DNA of 64,000 nt, taken from positions 381,782 to 445,781 of the forward strand of contig NZ_LN831278.1 of the NCBI RefSeq assembly GCF_900069005.2. Direction: 5' to 3'. The notes under the pieces were generated by a model. It ran no database searches, was not told the origin of the DNA, and saw only the letters and a program-made list of their open reading frames with translations. Below are positions 8,897-17,347 of the stretch, piece after piece. The stretch's first letter is position 1; every line of letters starts with the position of its first letter. The translations under genes were made by a program, and so were the position numbers. The DNA is from Paenibacillus sp. GM2. GTDB lineage: Bacteria > Bacillota > Bacilli > Paenibacillales > Paenibacillaceae.

Positions 8897-9955
8897 TTAG
8901 AATTGAATTTCTTTTCCTTCTGCGGCCGATTGATAGATGGCATTCAGAATTTGAATCAGTTGAGTTCCATCCTCTACAGGGCAGATCGTCTCGGTGTTCC
9001 CCAGACAGCATTCTACAAAATGGTCCACTTCACGGTTGAAAGCCCCTTGGAAGTCGAATCCTGGATATGTGATCTGCGGATCGATATTAATCATCGTATT
9101 ATGTCGCTCGGTGGTGATCTTCAGCTGTGGTTCAAGCTCTGCGCCGCCTTTATCGCCGTAGATGCTGATCGATTGCGAATCCTGTGTCGCATGGAGATTG
9201 AAGCTGACATCAACCATCAGGGAAGCTCCATTCTCAAAGCGGATCAAGGTGTTGGCCATATCTTCAACCGTGTTATGGGAAGCATCATAGTCCGCTGCTT
9301 TATAGAAATCATAGTTCAGAACATTGGAGCGGTTGCCTACCTTGCGATACGTATTACCAGTAACCGATTTAACCTTTGGTTTGCCCATCAGGTACCAGCA
9401 TAGGTCTATAACGTGTACGCCGATATCGATCAGCGGCCCACCGCCGGAGCGTTCAATATCGGAGAACCAGCCACCGGGATTGCCAATTCTGCGGATCAAG
9501 CTGGCTTTGGCAAAATAAACTTCACCCAGATCGCCGGCATCGATGAACCGTTTCAGTACTTCAATATTGGAAGCATGGCGGCGGACATAGCCGACCTGCA
9601 GCGTCTTGCCAGTGCGATGTACGGCTTCCTGTACGCGAAGAGCCTCGTCTACAGTTTTGCAGAGCGGCTTCTCGCAGAGTACATTCTTACCGGCTTCAAG
9701 AGCCGCGATGCTGATCTCTGCATGGGAATTGTTCCAGGTACAAATGCTGACAGCGTCTATTTCCGAGTTAGCCAACAGATCGCGATAATCGGTATAGACA
9801 TGAGGTACATTATACTTTTCTGCTGCTTTTTTAGCCCGTTCCTCGTTCAGATCACAAACAGCATATAGCTGGACATGAGGATTTGCTTGATAGGCGTTCA
9901 AATGACATTCAGAGATGGAGCCGCAGCCGATGAGACCGATTTTTACCTGTTTCAT
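8897..9955 (-). CDS. Gfo/Idh/MocA-family NAD(P)-dependent oxidoreductase
   Basis: The protein has 352 residues. The N-terminal Rossmann domain starts KIGLIGCGSISECHL, and the catalytic EKP motif follows in NVLCEKPL at about residues 95-100. The C-terminal alpha/beta domain holds the GPLIDIGVHVIDLCWYLMG segment with the usual catalytic Asp and His. The family oxidises or reduces sugars, inositols and their derivatives; the substrate is not evident. It is first in the minus-strand trio, behind AAAGGATG, and divergent from the AraC regulator, which is the natural candidate to control it. There are about 130 bases of shared promoter region. Confidence 0.9.
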   Translation of the reverse strand: MKQVKIGLIGCGSISECHLNAYQANPHVQLYAVCDLNEERAKKAAEKYNVPHVYTDYRDLLANSEIDAVSICTWNNSHAEISIAALEAGKNVLCEKPLCKTVDEALRVQEAVHRTGKTLQVGYVRRHASNIEVLKRFIDAGDLGEVYFAKASLIRRIGNPGGWFSDIERSGGGPLIDIGVHVIDLCWYLMGKPKVKSVTGNTYRKVGNRSNVLNYDFYKAADYDASHNTVEDMANTLIRFENGASLMVDVSFNLHATQDSQSISIYGDKGGAELEPQLKITTERHNTMINIDPQITYPGFDFQGAFNREVDHFVECCLGNTETICPVEDGTQLIQILNAIYQSAAEGKEIQF

Positions 9956-10087
9956 TGTTTACGCTTACATCCTTTCATCCCCGCAGCGAATTTGCTACAA
10001 TATTATGTACTTCATTCACAGCGGCATGGTTTATTTGTTCAATTACCTACAATCTATCATAAGAATTTGTAAGGGAGAATGTTCAGG

Positions 10088-10951
10088 ATGACAAAATATA
10101 TGGATTATATGATCAGCCCATACCCGATTCGCACCTATGAGCCGCTCGTGGATCCAAGCAAGCTAAAACTTAAATCATTGGCCTTCCATAGCGCTGGGCA
10201 TTTGCCCGGGAGGACGCTGCAAAGAATGAATTCTGTATTCGCTCATTGGGCGTTTGTCATGATAACGGGCGGAGAGGGATTTTATCAAGTTAATGAGGGA
10301 GAAAGGCAGAAAGTAGTCCCCGGCTCCTGGTTTTGTCTGTATCCCGGGGCTGTATTTAGTTATGGTCCCCATCAAGGGGGCTTCTGGGATGAATACTATT
10401 TCACAGTATACGGCGAACGGGTTGATGAATGGCTGCAGAATTGGCTCAATAACCCTGAACAGGTGAAGCACGGTGTTGCTGATGAGGCATTGCTGCACCG
10501 GATGGAGATGATGCTTATGCTGATTGACAGCAACCAGCCGGGCAACCTGGACAGGGCAGCCATGATGCTGGAGCTGTTCTTGTACGAGCTTGTGGTGCAG
10601 ATTGAGCAGACCCAGGCCGGCCACCGCGGGACATTGACGCTAAAAGTTATTGAAGACCTTGCCCGTTCTGTCTATGTGCAGCAGAAGCCGGAGGATATTG
10701 CAGACCGCCATCATATATCCGTATCTACACTGCGGCGAATTGTCCACGAGTACAGCGGCTATCCGCTCAATGAATTTATTCATCGGCTAAAAATTGCCGA
10801 GGCGAAAAATCAACTGTTGAACACGGAAAGGAGCGTAAAGGAGCTTGCCGAGGCGTTAGGATATCAAGACATGTTCTATTTCTCCCGTGTGTTTAAGAGG
10901 GTCACTGGAATATCGCCGAGCAGTTACCGCAAGCGGGGTGGCAGCAGCTAA
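10088..10951 (+). CDS. AraC-family transcriptional regulator
   Basis: The protein has an N-terminal cupin-like sensor part (about 1-160) and a C-terminal double helix-turn-helix (about 185-285) with the AraC signature AEALGYQDMFYFSRVFKRVTG. I prefer the ATG at 10088: GGGAG at 10073-10077 lies 10 bases from it but touches the earlier ATG at 10079. It is divergent from the oxidoreductase/isomerase trio, and probably activates it in response to a sugar bound in the cupin domain (inference from arrangement). Confidence 0.9.
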   Translation: MTKYMDYMISPYPIRTYEPLVDPSKLKLKSLAFHSAGHLPGRTLQRMNSVFAHWAFVMITGGEGFYQVNEGERQKVVPGSWFCLYPGAVFSYGPHQGGFWDEYYFTVYGERVDEWLQNWLNNPEQVKHGVADEALLHRMEMMLMLIDSNQPGNLDRAAMMLELFLYELVVQIEQTQAGHRGTLTLKVIEDLARSVYVQQKPEDIADRHHISVSTLRRIVHEYSGYPLNEFIHRLKIAEAKNQLLNTERSVKELAEALGYQDMFYFSRVFKRVTGISPSSYRKRGGSS

Positions 10952-11026
10952 GCTCTGCTACGGGCAAAATCACGAGAACGAATTGGGCAATTGGATCTTC
11001 ATAATGTTCTTTAAGGAGTTACTAAT

Positions 11027-11344
11027 ATGGCTATGGCACTGCAGGAGATTTCAGCAAAAGAACTGAGGGGTAGATGGGAGCAGGCCGGTTCCAGAGAGGC
11101 GGTACTGTTCTATACACCACTTTGTGGGACTTGTAAGCTTGCGGAGAGAATGCTGGGGATTGTTCTTGAAGCCGGCGGAACGATTCCTGTATCTAAAATA
11201 AATATCAACTATGCGCCAGGTTTGGCGCAGGATTGGGAAGTCTCCAGTGTGCCGGCTTTGATCATCTTTCAGGCGGGCTTTCTGGTGCAGAAGCAATATG
11301 CTCTTCATTCCGTTGTGGATCTGCAGCGATGGCTGAAGCTGTGA
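11027..11344 (+). CDS. Thioredoxin-like protein
   Basis: This is a 105-residue single-domain protein with a CGTC active-site pair in TPLCGTCKLAERML and the cis-Pro in SSVPALIIF, as in thioredoxin folds. The WCGPC of classical thioredoxin is replaced by LCGTC, as in the YtpP-like thioredoxins of Bacillales. It has no signal peptide, so it is a cytoplasmic dithiol/disulfide protein. AAGGAG precedes the start; a second ATG two codons later is also possible. It stands between the AraC gene and the ATPase gene with no obvious operon partner. Confidence 0.85.
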   Translation: MAMALQEISAKELRGRWEQAGSREAVLFYTPLCGTCKLAERMLGIVLEAGGTIPVSKININYAPGLAQDWEVSSVPALIIFQAGFLVQKQYALHSVVDLQRWLKL

Positions 11345-11526
11345 TCCAGCTATGCGCAGGTTCTGCCGGTCAGTTCAAGCAAACCTGCGATGCCTATAGG
11401 TAGAGCTTCATCTCGGGTTCCTTGTCGCGAATTTTTCCGGAAGTCATAGGCTAACACACAGTCGTAACCTGATGCATAAAGTGTAGGGTATTGATTTTCG
11501 GCAAAGAGAAAGGGGCAGAACTGGAA

Positions 11527-12609
11527 ATGGCAGAGCAGGATCTTCATTATTTTATGCGGGGAAATACAGCGCAAGGATTAGTCAGCTTGGCGGATTCGGT
11601 ATTTCAGGGACTCAGCACCATTTACGTGCTGCAAGGCTTTCCTGGGGGAACGGAGGCGATGATGGGGCGGATTGCAGCGGCATTAGAGCAGCGCGGCTTC
11701 AACCTGCATAGAATTCATCAGCCTCTGGACCACGAATCCCTGGAGGGGATTATCGTTACGAATCTGTCGTTTGGGATCGTCGATGGGGATGCCTGGTCGG
11801 CAGATGCGGAGCCGGCCGGAGCGGACATCAGATATATCGACCTTTGTTCCGTACTTGATACAGGTAAGCTGGAGGCTTCTTCCGAAGAGATTGAACGATT
11901 GCAGGGGCAGATCGACATAGCTTATGAGCAGGCATATGATACGTTTTTAAAGACGCTGCGTATTCATGATGAATGGGAGAAGATTTTTATTGATCATCTG
12001 GACCGCGAGGCGATGAATACGCTGGCAACCGAATGGTCGGAGCAGTATTTACAACCTGTAAGAGCGGGCAAAAAGTCGCAAATCGTCCATCGCTTCCTCG
12101 GTGCGGCGACCTGGAGAGGAGCTATCGATTTCGTGCCTAATCTGACAGATCGTTTACAGACACGCATTTATGTAAAGGGTCGTCCGGGTTCCGGCAAATC
12201 GACTCTATTTAAAAGTCTGGCTGCTTCCGCTGAGCAGAAGGGCATTGATACGGAAATCTATCATTGCGGCTTTGATCCGAATAGCCTGGATATGCTGATC
12301 TTCCCGGAGCTGGGGGTTGCTATATTCGACAGTACGGCTCCCCATGAGCACTTCCCGGTGCGCGAAGGAGATCAGATCCTCGATGTATATCAGCTCGCGA
12401 TCGCCGAAGGGACGGATGAGAAGTTTGCAGATGCCGTTCTAACGTTTAAGAACCGTTATTCCACTTCCATGAAGCAATCGATCGCTTATTTGGCCGAGGC
12501 GAAGGAGCTGCGCGACCAGCTTCAGGATATTTATCAGGAAGCTGCAGCCGAGGGCAGTTTGCTCCCGCTGGAGCGTACCATCCTAAGCGGCATCGAAGCC
12601 AGAGTGTAA
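11527..12609 (+). CDS. Tandem P-loop ATPase-like protein (PRK06851 type)
   Basis: The protein has about 360 residues made of two related halves. The C-terminal half has an intact Walker A (GRPGSGKSTLF) and the segment EIYHCGFDPNSLDMLIFPELG, then VAIFDSTAPHEHFP. The N-terminal half repeats the order (HYFMRGNTAQGL, then YVLQGFPGGTEAMM, then LGIIVTNLSFGIVDGDAW-like spacing), but its P-loop has lost the Lys-Ser/Thr. The architecture matches an uncharacterised Bacillales family known to me as PRK06851. I chose ATG 11527 rather than the TTG at 11491, because the family begins just before HYF-x-GNTA. A terminator follows. Function unknown; nucleotide binding by the second half is likely. Confidence 0.8.
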   Translation: MAEQDLHYFMRGNTAQGLVSLADSVFQGLSTIYVLQGFPGGTEAMMGRIAAALEQRGFNLHRIHQPLDHESLEGIIVTNLSFGIVDGDAWSADAEPAGADIRYIDLCSVLDTGKLEASSEEIERLQGQIDIAYEQAYDTFLKTLRIHDEWEKIFIDHLDREAMNTLATEWSEQYLQPVRAGKKSQIVHRFLGAATWRGAIDFVPNLTDRLQTRIYVKGRPGSGKSTLFKSLAASAEQKGIDTEIYHCGFDPNSLDMLIFPELGVAIFDSTAPHEHFPVREGDQILDVYQLAIAEGTDEKFADAVLTFKNRYSTSMKQSIAYLAEAKELRDQLQDIYQEAAAEGSLLPLERTILSGIEARV

Positions 12610-12628
12610 GCCCAATATTCATCGGAAG

Positions 12629-12655
12629 GCCCGCTATAATCGCAGCGGGCTTTTT
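12629..12655 (+). terminator. Intrinsic terminator
   Basis: GCCCGCT / AGCGGGC stem with an 8-base loop, followed directly by TTTTT, closes the P-loop ATPase gene. Confidence 0.85.
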
Positions 12656-12678
12656 GGTATGATATATAGAAGAAAAAA

Positions 12679-12707
12679 TTTACATAACTAAACTATTCTA
12701 TTGTAAT
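12679..12707 (+). promoter_or_regulatory. SigA-type promoter of the moxR operon
   Basis: TTTACA and TGTAAT are separated by exactly 17 bases and end 29 bases before the MoxR start codon. Confidence 0.6.
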
Positions 12708-12736
12708 CCTAATCTAGTTATTAAGGCGGTGGAACT

Positions 12737-13705
12737 ATGGACTTGCAGGAAGCGGTATCGATATCGAAGCGAATTCATACCAATATTAGTGAAGTGATCG
12801 TGGGGAAGGAAGAGGTCATTGAGTTGTTGCTGTCCTCTCTGTTCGGCAATGGACATGTGTTGTTGGAGGATGTGCCCGGCACGGGCAAGACATTGCTGGC
12901 CAAGGCTTTGGCCCGTTCCCTGGACGGGCAGTTCAAGAGAATCCAATTTACTCCTGATTTATTGCCCTCTGATCTAAGCGGGATTAATTTCTATAATCAG
13001 AAGACAAGTGAATTTGAATTCAGGCCGGGACCTGTGTTCACGGAGGTGCTGCTGGCGGACGAGATTAACCGGGCGACGCCGCGAACCCAATCCAGCCTGC
13101 TGGAATGTATGGAGGAGCGCCAGGTGACGATAGACGGTCTGACCCATGAGCTGTCCAGTCCGTTTTTCGTAATGGCCACACAGAACCCGGTCGATAATCA
13201 AGGGACATTTCCACTTCCTGAGGCGCAGCTTGACCGCTTTCTGATGCGGATTGAGGTCGGTTACCCTACGCATGAGGAAGGCGTGGATATTCTGCAACGC
13301 TTCCAGGTGAAGAATCCGCTGGAAGAGCTTATTCCGGTAGCTGCAGGTGCCGAGGTCGCTGCTGTCCAGCGCTTTGTGGCAGGAATCAGCGTGTCTAAGG
13401 ATTTGCTGGGCTATATCGTTCGCATTGCGGAGGCAACGCGGAAGCATCCTGATGTGAGGCTTGGTGCCAGCCCGCGCGCCAGTACTGCTCTGATGCGTGC
13501 CGCGCAGGGAATCGCTTTGCTGCAAGGCCGGGATTATGTAACTCCGGACGATATCAAGCGAGTTGCCGAGCCGGTGCTGGCCCATCGATTACTCGTTCGC
13601 CACGGACTCCGTCCGGATGATCGACAAAGCGATGTTATCGTGCGGCAAGTGCTCGGCGAAGTGGAGGTTCCTGCGGAGGATGTACTGACAGGAAGAGGGA
13701 AGTAG
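12737..13705 (+). CDS. MoxR-family AAA+ ATPase
   Basis: The protein has 322 residues. Walker A is [11 protein letters not shown] (about residues 48-58), Walker B is [11 protein letters not shown], and sensor 1 is [22 protein letters not shown]. The C-terminal lid domain ends with the DVLTGRGK tail. MoxR proteins act as chaperone-like ATPases, usually together with DUF58 and transglutaminase/VWA proteins. The DUF58 gene starts directly after the stop codon, so they form an operon. The TGGACTTGC start follows AAGGCGG. The usual third member (a DUF4129 or transglutaminase protein) is not next door but 5 kb downstream. Confidence 0.93.
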   Translation: MDLQEAVSISKRIHTNISEVIVGKEEVIELLLSSLFGNGHVLLEDVPGTGKTLLAKALARSLDGQFKRIQFTPDLLPSDLSGINFYNQKTSEFEFRPGPVFTEVLLADEINRATPRTQSSLLECMEERQVTIDGLTHELSSPFFVMATQNPVDNQGTFPLPEAQLDRFLMRIEVGYPTHEEGVDILQRFQVKNPLEELIPVAAGAEVAAVQRFVAGISVSKDLLGYIVRIAEATRKHPDVRLGASPRASTALMRAAQGIALLQGRDYVTPDDIKRVAEPVLAHRLLVRHGLRPDDRQSDVIVRQVLGEVEVPAEDVLTGRGK

Positions 13706-14818
13706 GTGGTTGACATGCAATTAACCTGGTTAATTGTTAGCGCTTCCGTTCTAATCGGATTGTTGGCCATGATTTATCAACGCAGGGCGATGCGAGGGTT
13801 GAGCTATACGCGCTACTTCACCAAGGACGCCGTATTCGAAGGGGATACGGTGGAAATGGTGGAGGTGATCTCCAACGCGAAATGGCTGCCGCTGCCTTGG
13901 CTGCGGCTGGAGTCGAGCATTCAATCCGGGCTCCGGTTTGGGGATCAGGCCAACCTGGACATCTACTCCGGGGACATCTATCAGAATCATATCAGTCTGT
14001 TCTATCTTCGTTCGTATCGTCGAATTAAGAGACATCATCAGGTTATATGCTCGCGGCGCGGCCTCTTCCATCTGGATTCGGCTACGCTGACGACAGGTGA
14101 TCCGCTTGGTCTGATCTCCAAGGCGCAGAAATTTCCGCTGAATCTGGAGCTGCTTGTATATCCGCAAATCCTAGATTTGCAGGAGCTGCCGCTGCCAAAT
14201 CATAGCTGGATTGGAGAGCTTGCTGTACGACGCTGGATCGTGGAGGATCCGTTCTTGACTTCGGGAATTCGCGAATATCGCCCCGGCGACGCTATGGGAT
14301 CGATCAATTGGAAGGCGACGGCACGTACCGGTGCGCTGCAGGTTCATAAGCGCGATTATACAGCTGATCATCGGCTTATGATTTGTCTTAATCTGGAGGA
14401 CAGCGATACGATGTGGCGAAATATTAATGACCCGGCCCGGATAGAACGGGGCATCAGATACGCTGCTACGGTGGCCGATCAAGCGCTGCGCAGCGGGGTC
14501 GAGACGGGATTGATCTGCAATGGCCATCTGATCTATGGCCCCAGAGAATCGGTCAGAATTGAACCTTCTGCGGCAGCCGATCAGTTTGAACTCTTGCTGT
14601 CAACGCTGGCCAGGCTTGTTCTGGATCGGACCGTCTCGATGTCGACCCTGCTGGAGGAGTTGTTGAACGAAAATCCGGTGGATACCGATTATTTGCTGAT
14701 CTCCTGTCATCAGGGCGAGAAGCTGAGGATGGCCGCCGACCAGCTGCTGCAGCGGGGGAACGGTGTCGAATGGATGGAGATTCCCGAGATAGGGAAGGAA
14801 GTGCCGGCGGTTTCATAA
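13706..14818 (+). CDS. DUF58-domain protein
   Basis: The protein has 370 residues. Residues 1-20 form one membrane helix. A beta-rich domain follows (FEGDTVEMVEVISN), and the conserved DUF58 core is IREYRPGDAMGSINWKATART at about 190-210. The start is either GTG at 13706, immediately after the MoxR stop, or ATG at 13715; both fit the GGAAGAGGGA site. DUF58 proteins accompany MoxR ATPases and are thought to work at the cell envelope, but the activity is unknown. Confidence 0.88.
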   Translation: MVDMQLTWLIVSASVLIGLLAMIYQRRAMRGLSYTRYFTKDAVFEGDTVEMVEVISNAKWLPLPWLRLESSIQSGLRFGDQANLDIYSGDIYQNHISLFYLRSYRRIKRHHQVICSRRGLFHLDSATLTTGDPLGLISKAQKFPLNLELLVYPQILDLQELPLPNHSWIGELAVRRWIVEDPFLTSGIREYRPGDAMGSINWKATARTGALQVHKRDYTADHRLMICLNLEDSDTMWRNINDPARIERGIRYAATVADQALRSGVETGLICNGHLIYGPRESVRIEPSAAADQFELLLSTLARLVLDRTVSMSTLLEELLNENPVDTDYLLISCHQGEKLRMAADQLLQRGNGVEWMEIPEIGKEVPAVS

Positions 14819-14925
14819 CTTGAGGAAGGGAGCTTGGGAGCAGGTTGCTAATGCCGCATGAATGATGCGGTGCTATTCCTACAGGCTCAACCGAGATCAG
14901 TGACTTTTTAATAGGAGGTAAGGGG

Positions 14926-15795
14926 ATGCTCCAATATTATCGCGGTACAGAACAGGACAGGAAAGTATTGTTCTCCGCTTTTCAAGCTGGATTCGTCGAC
15001 TATGTCGTGAAGCTTGACCTTACCATGGAACAGTTTTTCGCCCACCTCTTCGATCAGGAAGGAAATGCGCGAGAGCATTCTTTTGTCGCGATGTCCGGGA
15101 GTGAAGCAGTTGGCATCATACTTGGAGGGATCAAGCTGTATGAAGGGATCCGGACGATGCGCTGCGGTGCGCTTGCCGTCCGTCCTGATTTGCGTGGACA
15201 TGGGATAAGCAAGGAGTTGTTGCGGCTGCATCATCAGGAGGCCGTTGATCAAGGCTGCCGTCAGTTATATTTAGAGGTCATTCAGGGGAATGATCGGGCG
15301 ATAGCCTTCTATAACCGACATGGATATCAGAGGCTGTATGATTTGTCTTATTATACGCTGACCAACTTATCCGGCTTGACTGCAGCAACGCAAATGGAGG
15401 CCTCAGGTCATGGCATGGCCAATATCGCACAGCTTGACAGTCATCGGTTCGTGGAGGCAGTCCAAGGCCGGGAATATTTCCATCTGAATTGGCAAAATGA
15501 TCTCGATTATATTTGTCGCTCGGACAAATATGTATTTTATGGGGCTTTGATAAAAGGCAATCCCGCCGCTGTTATGGCTATTACCCGTCAGGGGCGGATC
15601 AGCTTGTTGATGGTTGACAAGAACGAGCGGGGACGCGGAATAGCCCCAATGCTGCTGAACAGCGCCGTTCGTGAATTAGCTTTAACACGGCTCCAGATAT
15701 CGTTCTCCAATAATGCCGGATTGCATGGATTCCTGCAGCATTTAGGATTTCAGAGGGATCCGATCCAGCAGTACGAGATGTACCGATTTCTCTAA
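14926..15795 (+). CDS. Tandem GNAT acetyltransferase
   Basis: The protein has 289 residues with two GNAT-like halves. In the first, LAVRPDLRGHGISKELL (about 85-100) is the acetyl-CoA-binding motif A, followed by NDRAIAFYNRHGYQRLY. In the second, MVDKNERGRGIAPMLLNSAV (about 225-245) repeats motif A, and LHGFLQHLGF is the matching terminal element. The start is fixed by AGGAGGTAAGG. The substrate is unknown. It lies 100 bases after the MoxR/DUF58 operon and is probably a separate unit. Confidence 0.85.
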   Translation: MLQYYRGTEQDRKVLFSAFQAGFVDYVVKLDLTMEQFFAHLFDQEGNAREHSFVAMSGSEAVGIILGGIKLYEGIRTMRCGALAVRPDLRGHGISKELLRLHHQEAVDQGCRQLYLEVIQGNDRAIAFYNRHGYQRLYDLSYYTLTNLSGLTAATQMEASGHGMANIAQLDSHRFVEAVQGREYFHLNWQNDLDYICRSDKYVFYGALIKGNPAAVMAITRQGRISLLMVDKNERGRGIAPMLLNSAVRELALTRLQISFSNNAGLHGFLQHLGFQRDPIQQYEMYRFL

Positions 15796-15993
15796 AATAT
15801 GGATAGCAATCCTGCCCAATTGTGGCTGAAAACGAGCTAATGTCAAATAATCTCCACAATAGTTAGGCCAACCTGCAGGTCAGATGCCGATTGTTCCATT
15901 TTATCTCCCGTTATTAAATAAAGCTAAAGATATGTTCGCGGCTCAATATGCAGCAGTGCTCGTTATTACGTGTATTAGCGGGAGGAGATTAAC

Positions 15994-17265
15994 GTGATTG
16001 ACGTAAAAAGAGCAGGGGCGCGGGGAGATGGAAAGACGGATGATACGGCAGTCATTCAGAGAGCACTGCAGCAGGCAGCCCAAAGCAAGGATACGGTTTA
16101 TTTCCCGGACGGGGTGTATATCATTGACCCGGCCAGGACACTGTCGATAGGGACGAATACTTCCATTATCGGCAATGGCAAGACATCGGTCATTAAGGCC
16201 GCTTCCAGCGGGTTCGGCTGGGATATGATCCGGGTACAGGGAAGCAATATCAATATTAACAACGTATCGCTGGATGGGAATAATCGCGTGAATCGGGTGC
16301 TGGCTATAGGCGGGGGCAGCTCTAATATTGTGATTAACAACTCCTCTGTAGCCAATGCTACGCACAGTACCGATAGAAAAAGCGATTATTACGCCGGGGT
16401 GGTGTCCGGAATCGTAATCTATGGCAATACGAATTCGATTACAATCTCAAACACGGAGATTTATAACATTTCAGCTATTAATGTCTCTCAAGGAAGTCTG
16501 ATCGCAAGGGGAATCTTCGTGACGACGACATGGGGCAGTACGGAGAAGATCGGCAAGAAAATATTAATATCGGGCTGCTATATCCACCATATTAGTCCGG
16601 CGGATGACGGGGATGGCATTTATTACGAGGACCCGGCGATGGATAATAACCAAGGTGAGAATACCGGAAGTGTGATTGCCAACAACCGCTTCACTTATTG
16701 CAGTAAAAGAGCGATCAAGGTCTATGCTCTGGGGATGCAAGTCCAGAGCAATCAAATTGAGAATCCGTTCCTGAATAACAACTATTATAAAGGCACGAAG
16801 AAAGGCACGCTTGCCCCTGATATGTATTCGGCAATAAGCATCTATGGAAGCAACAATGTGGTTGTGAATAATATCATTAGCGGGGTTGGCAGCTTCTACG
16901 CCGCGATTGAGGTAAGTGCCGGCGATCTGATCGAGAACACATTGATCCAGGGCAATTCGATCAGTATGGGGGACAGGAGCAGTATCGCGGGGACTACGGC
17001 GATTCGCTTGGGAAATATTCGCGGCTTCCAGCTGCTGAACAACAATATCAGCAACGGGGAGAGAGGCGTCTGGACATGGCAGAATGCCGATCAGGGAGTG
17101 ATCCAGGGCAACTCTATTGTCGTGAGGAAAGGCACGGGAATTGATCTTACTACGTATCTAAGCGGATATGTACAGAAGAATATTACCTGTATTGGCAACA
17201 ATATCACGGCGGGCAAAGCGAAGATCGTCATTCCGCCCAGAGCGATAAATATTGTCGTCAAATAA
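15994..17265 (+). CDS. Parallel beta-helix (pectate lyase-superfamily) protein
   Basis: The protein has 423 residues and starts with GTG after GGGAGGAG. The N-terminus IDVKRAGARGDGKTDDTAVIQRAL is the hallmark of the pectate lyase 3/GH28-GH55-like beta-helix fold. It is followed by regular short Asn-rich rungs (for example INNVSLDGNNR, NNVVVNNIISG). No signal peptide is present, which is unusual for this fold, so it may be cytoplasmic or surface-attached by another route. Glycan lyase, hydrolase or epimerase activity is possible; I see no decisive catalytic motif. The gene on the opposite strand just downstream is a paralogue, and the two converge on one terminator. Confidence 0.82.
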   Translation: MIDVKRAGARGDGKTDDTAVIQRALQQAAQSKDTVYFPDGVYIIDPARTLSIGTNTSIIGNGKTSVIKAASSGFGWDMIRVQGSNININNVSLDGNNRVNRVLAIGGGSSNIVINNSSVANATHSTDRKSDYYAGVVSGIVIYGNTNSITISNTEIYNISAINVSQGSLIARGIFVTTTWGSTEKIGKKILISGCYIHHISPADDGDGIYYEDPAMDNNQGENTGSVIANNRFTYCSKRAIKVYALGMQVQSNQIENPFLNNNYYKGTKKGTLAPDMYSAISIYGSNNVVVNNIISGVGSFYAAIEVSAGDLIENTLIQGNSISMGDRSSIAGTTAIRLGNIRGFQLLNNNISNGERGVWTWQNADQGVIQGNSIVVRKGTGIDLTTYLSGYVQKNITCIGNNITAGKAKIVIPPRAINIVVK

Positions 17266-17306
17266 ATGGATAGTTGCCTTCTAATGACATGATTCTGAAA
17301 AAAGAA

Positions 17307-17347
17307 GCACCTGTCTCCCTAATTATTCTATTTAGGGTTGGCAGGTG
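17307..17347. terminator. Shared terminator of two convergent beta-helix genes
   Basis: GCACCTGTC-TCCCTAA pairs with TTAGGG-TTGGCAGGTG across a short loop, with A-rich sequence to the left and GTTTTG to the right. The stop codon of the minus-strand gene lies inside the hairpin. Confidence 0.65.

Noticed and set aside
14852..14869. CCGCAT/ATGCGG palindrome between DUF58 and GNAT genes as terminator
   Set aside because: Short stem with no T run; could be chance.
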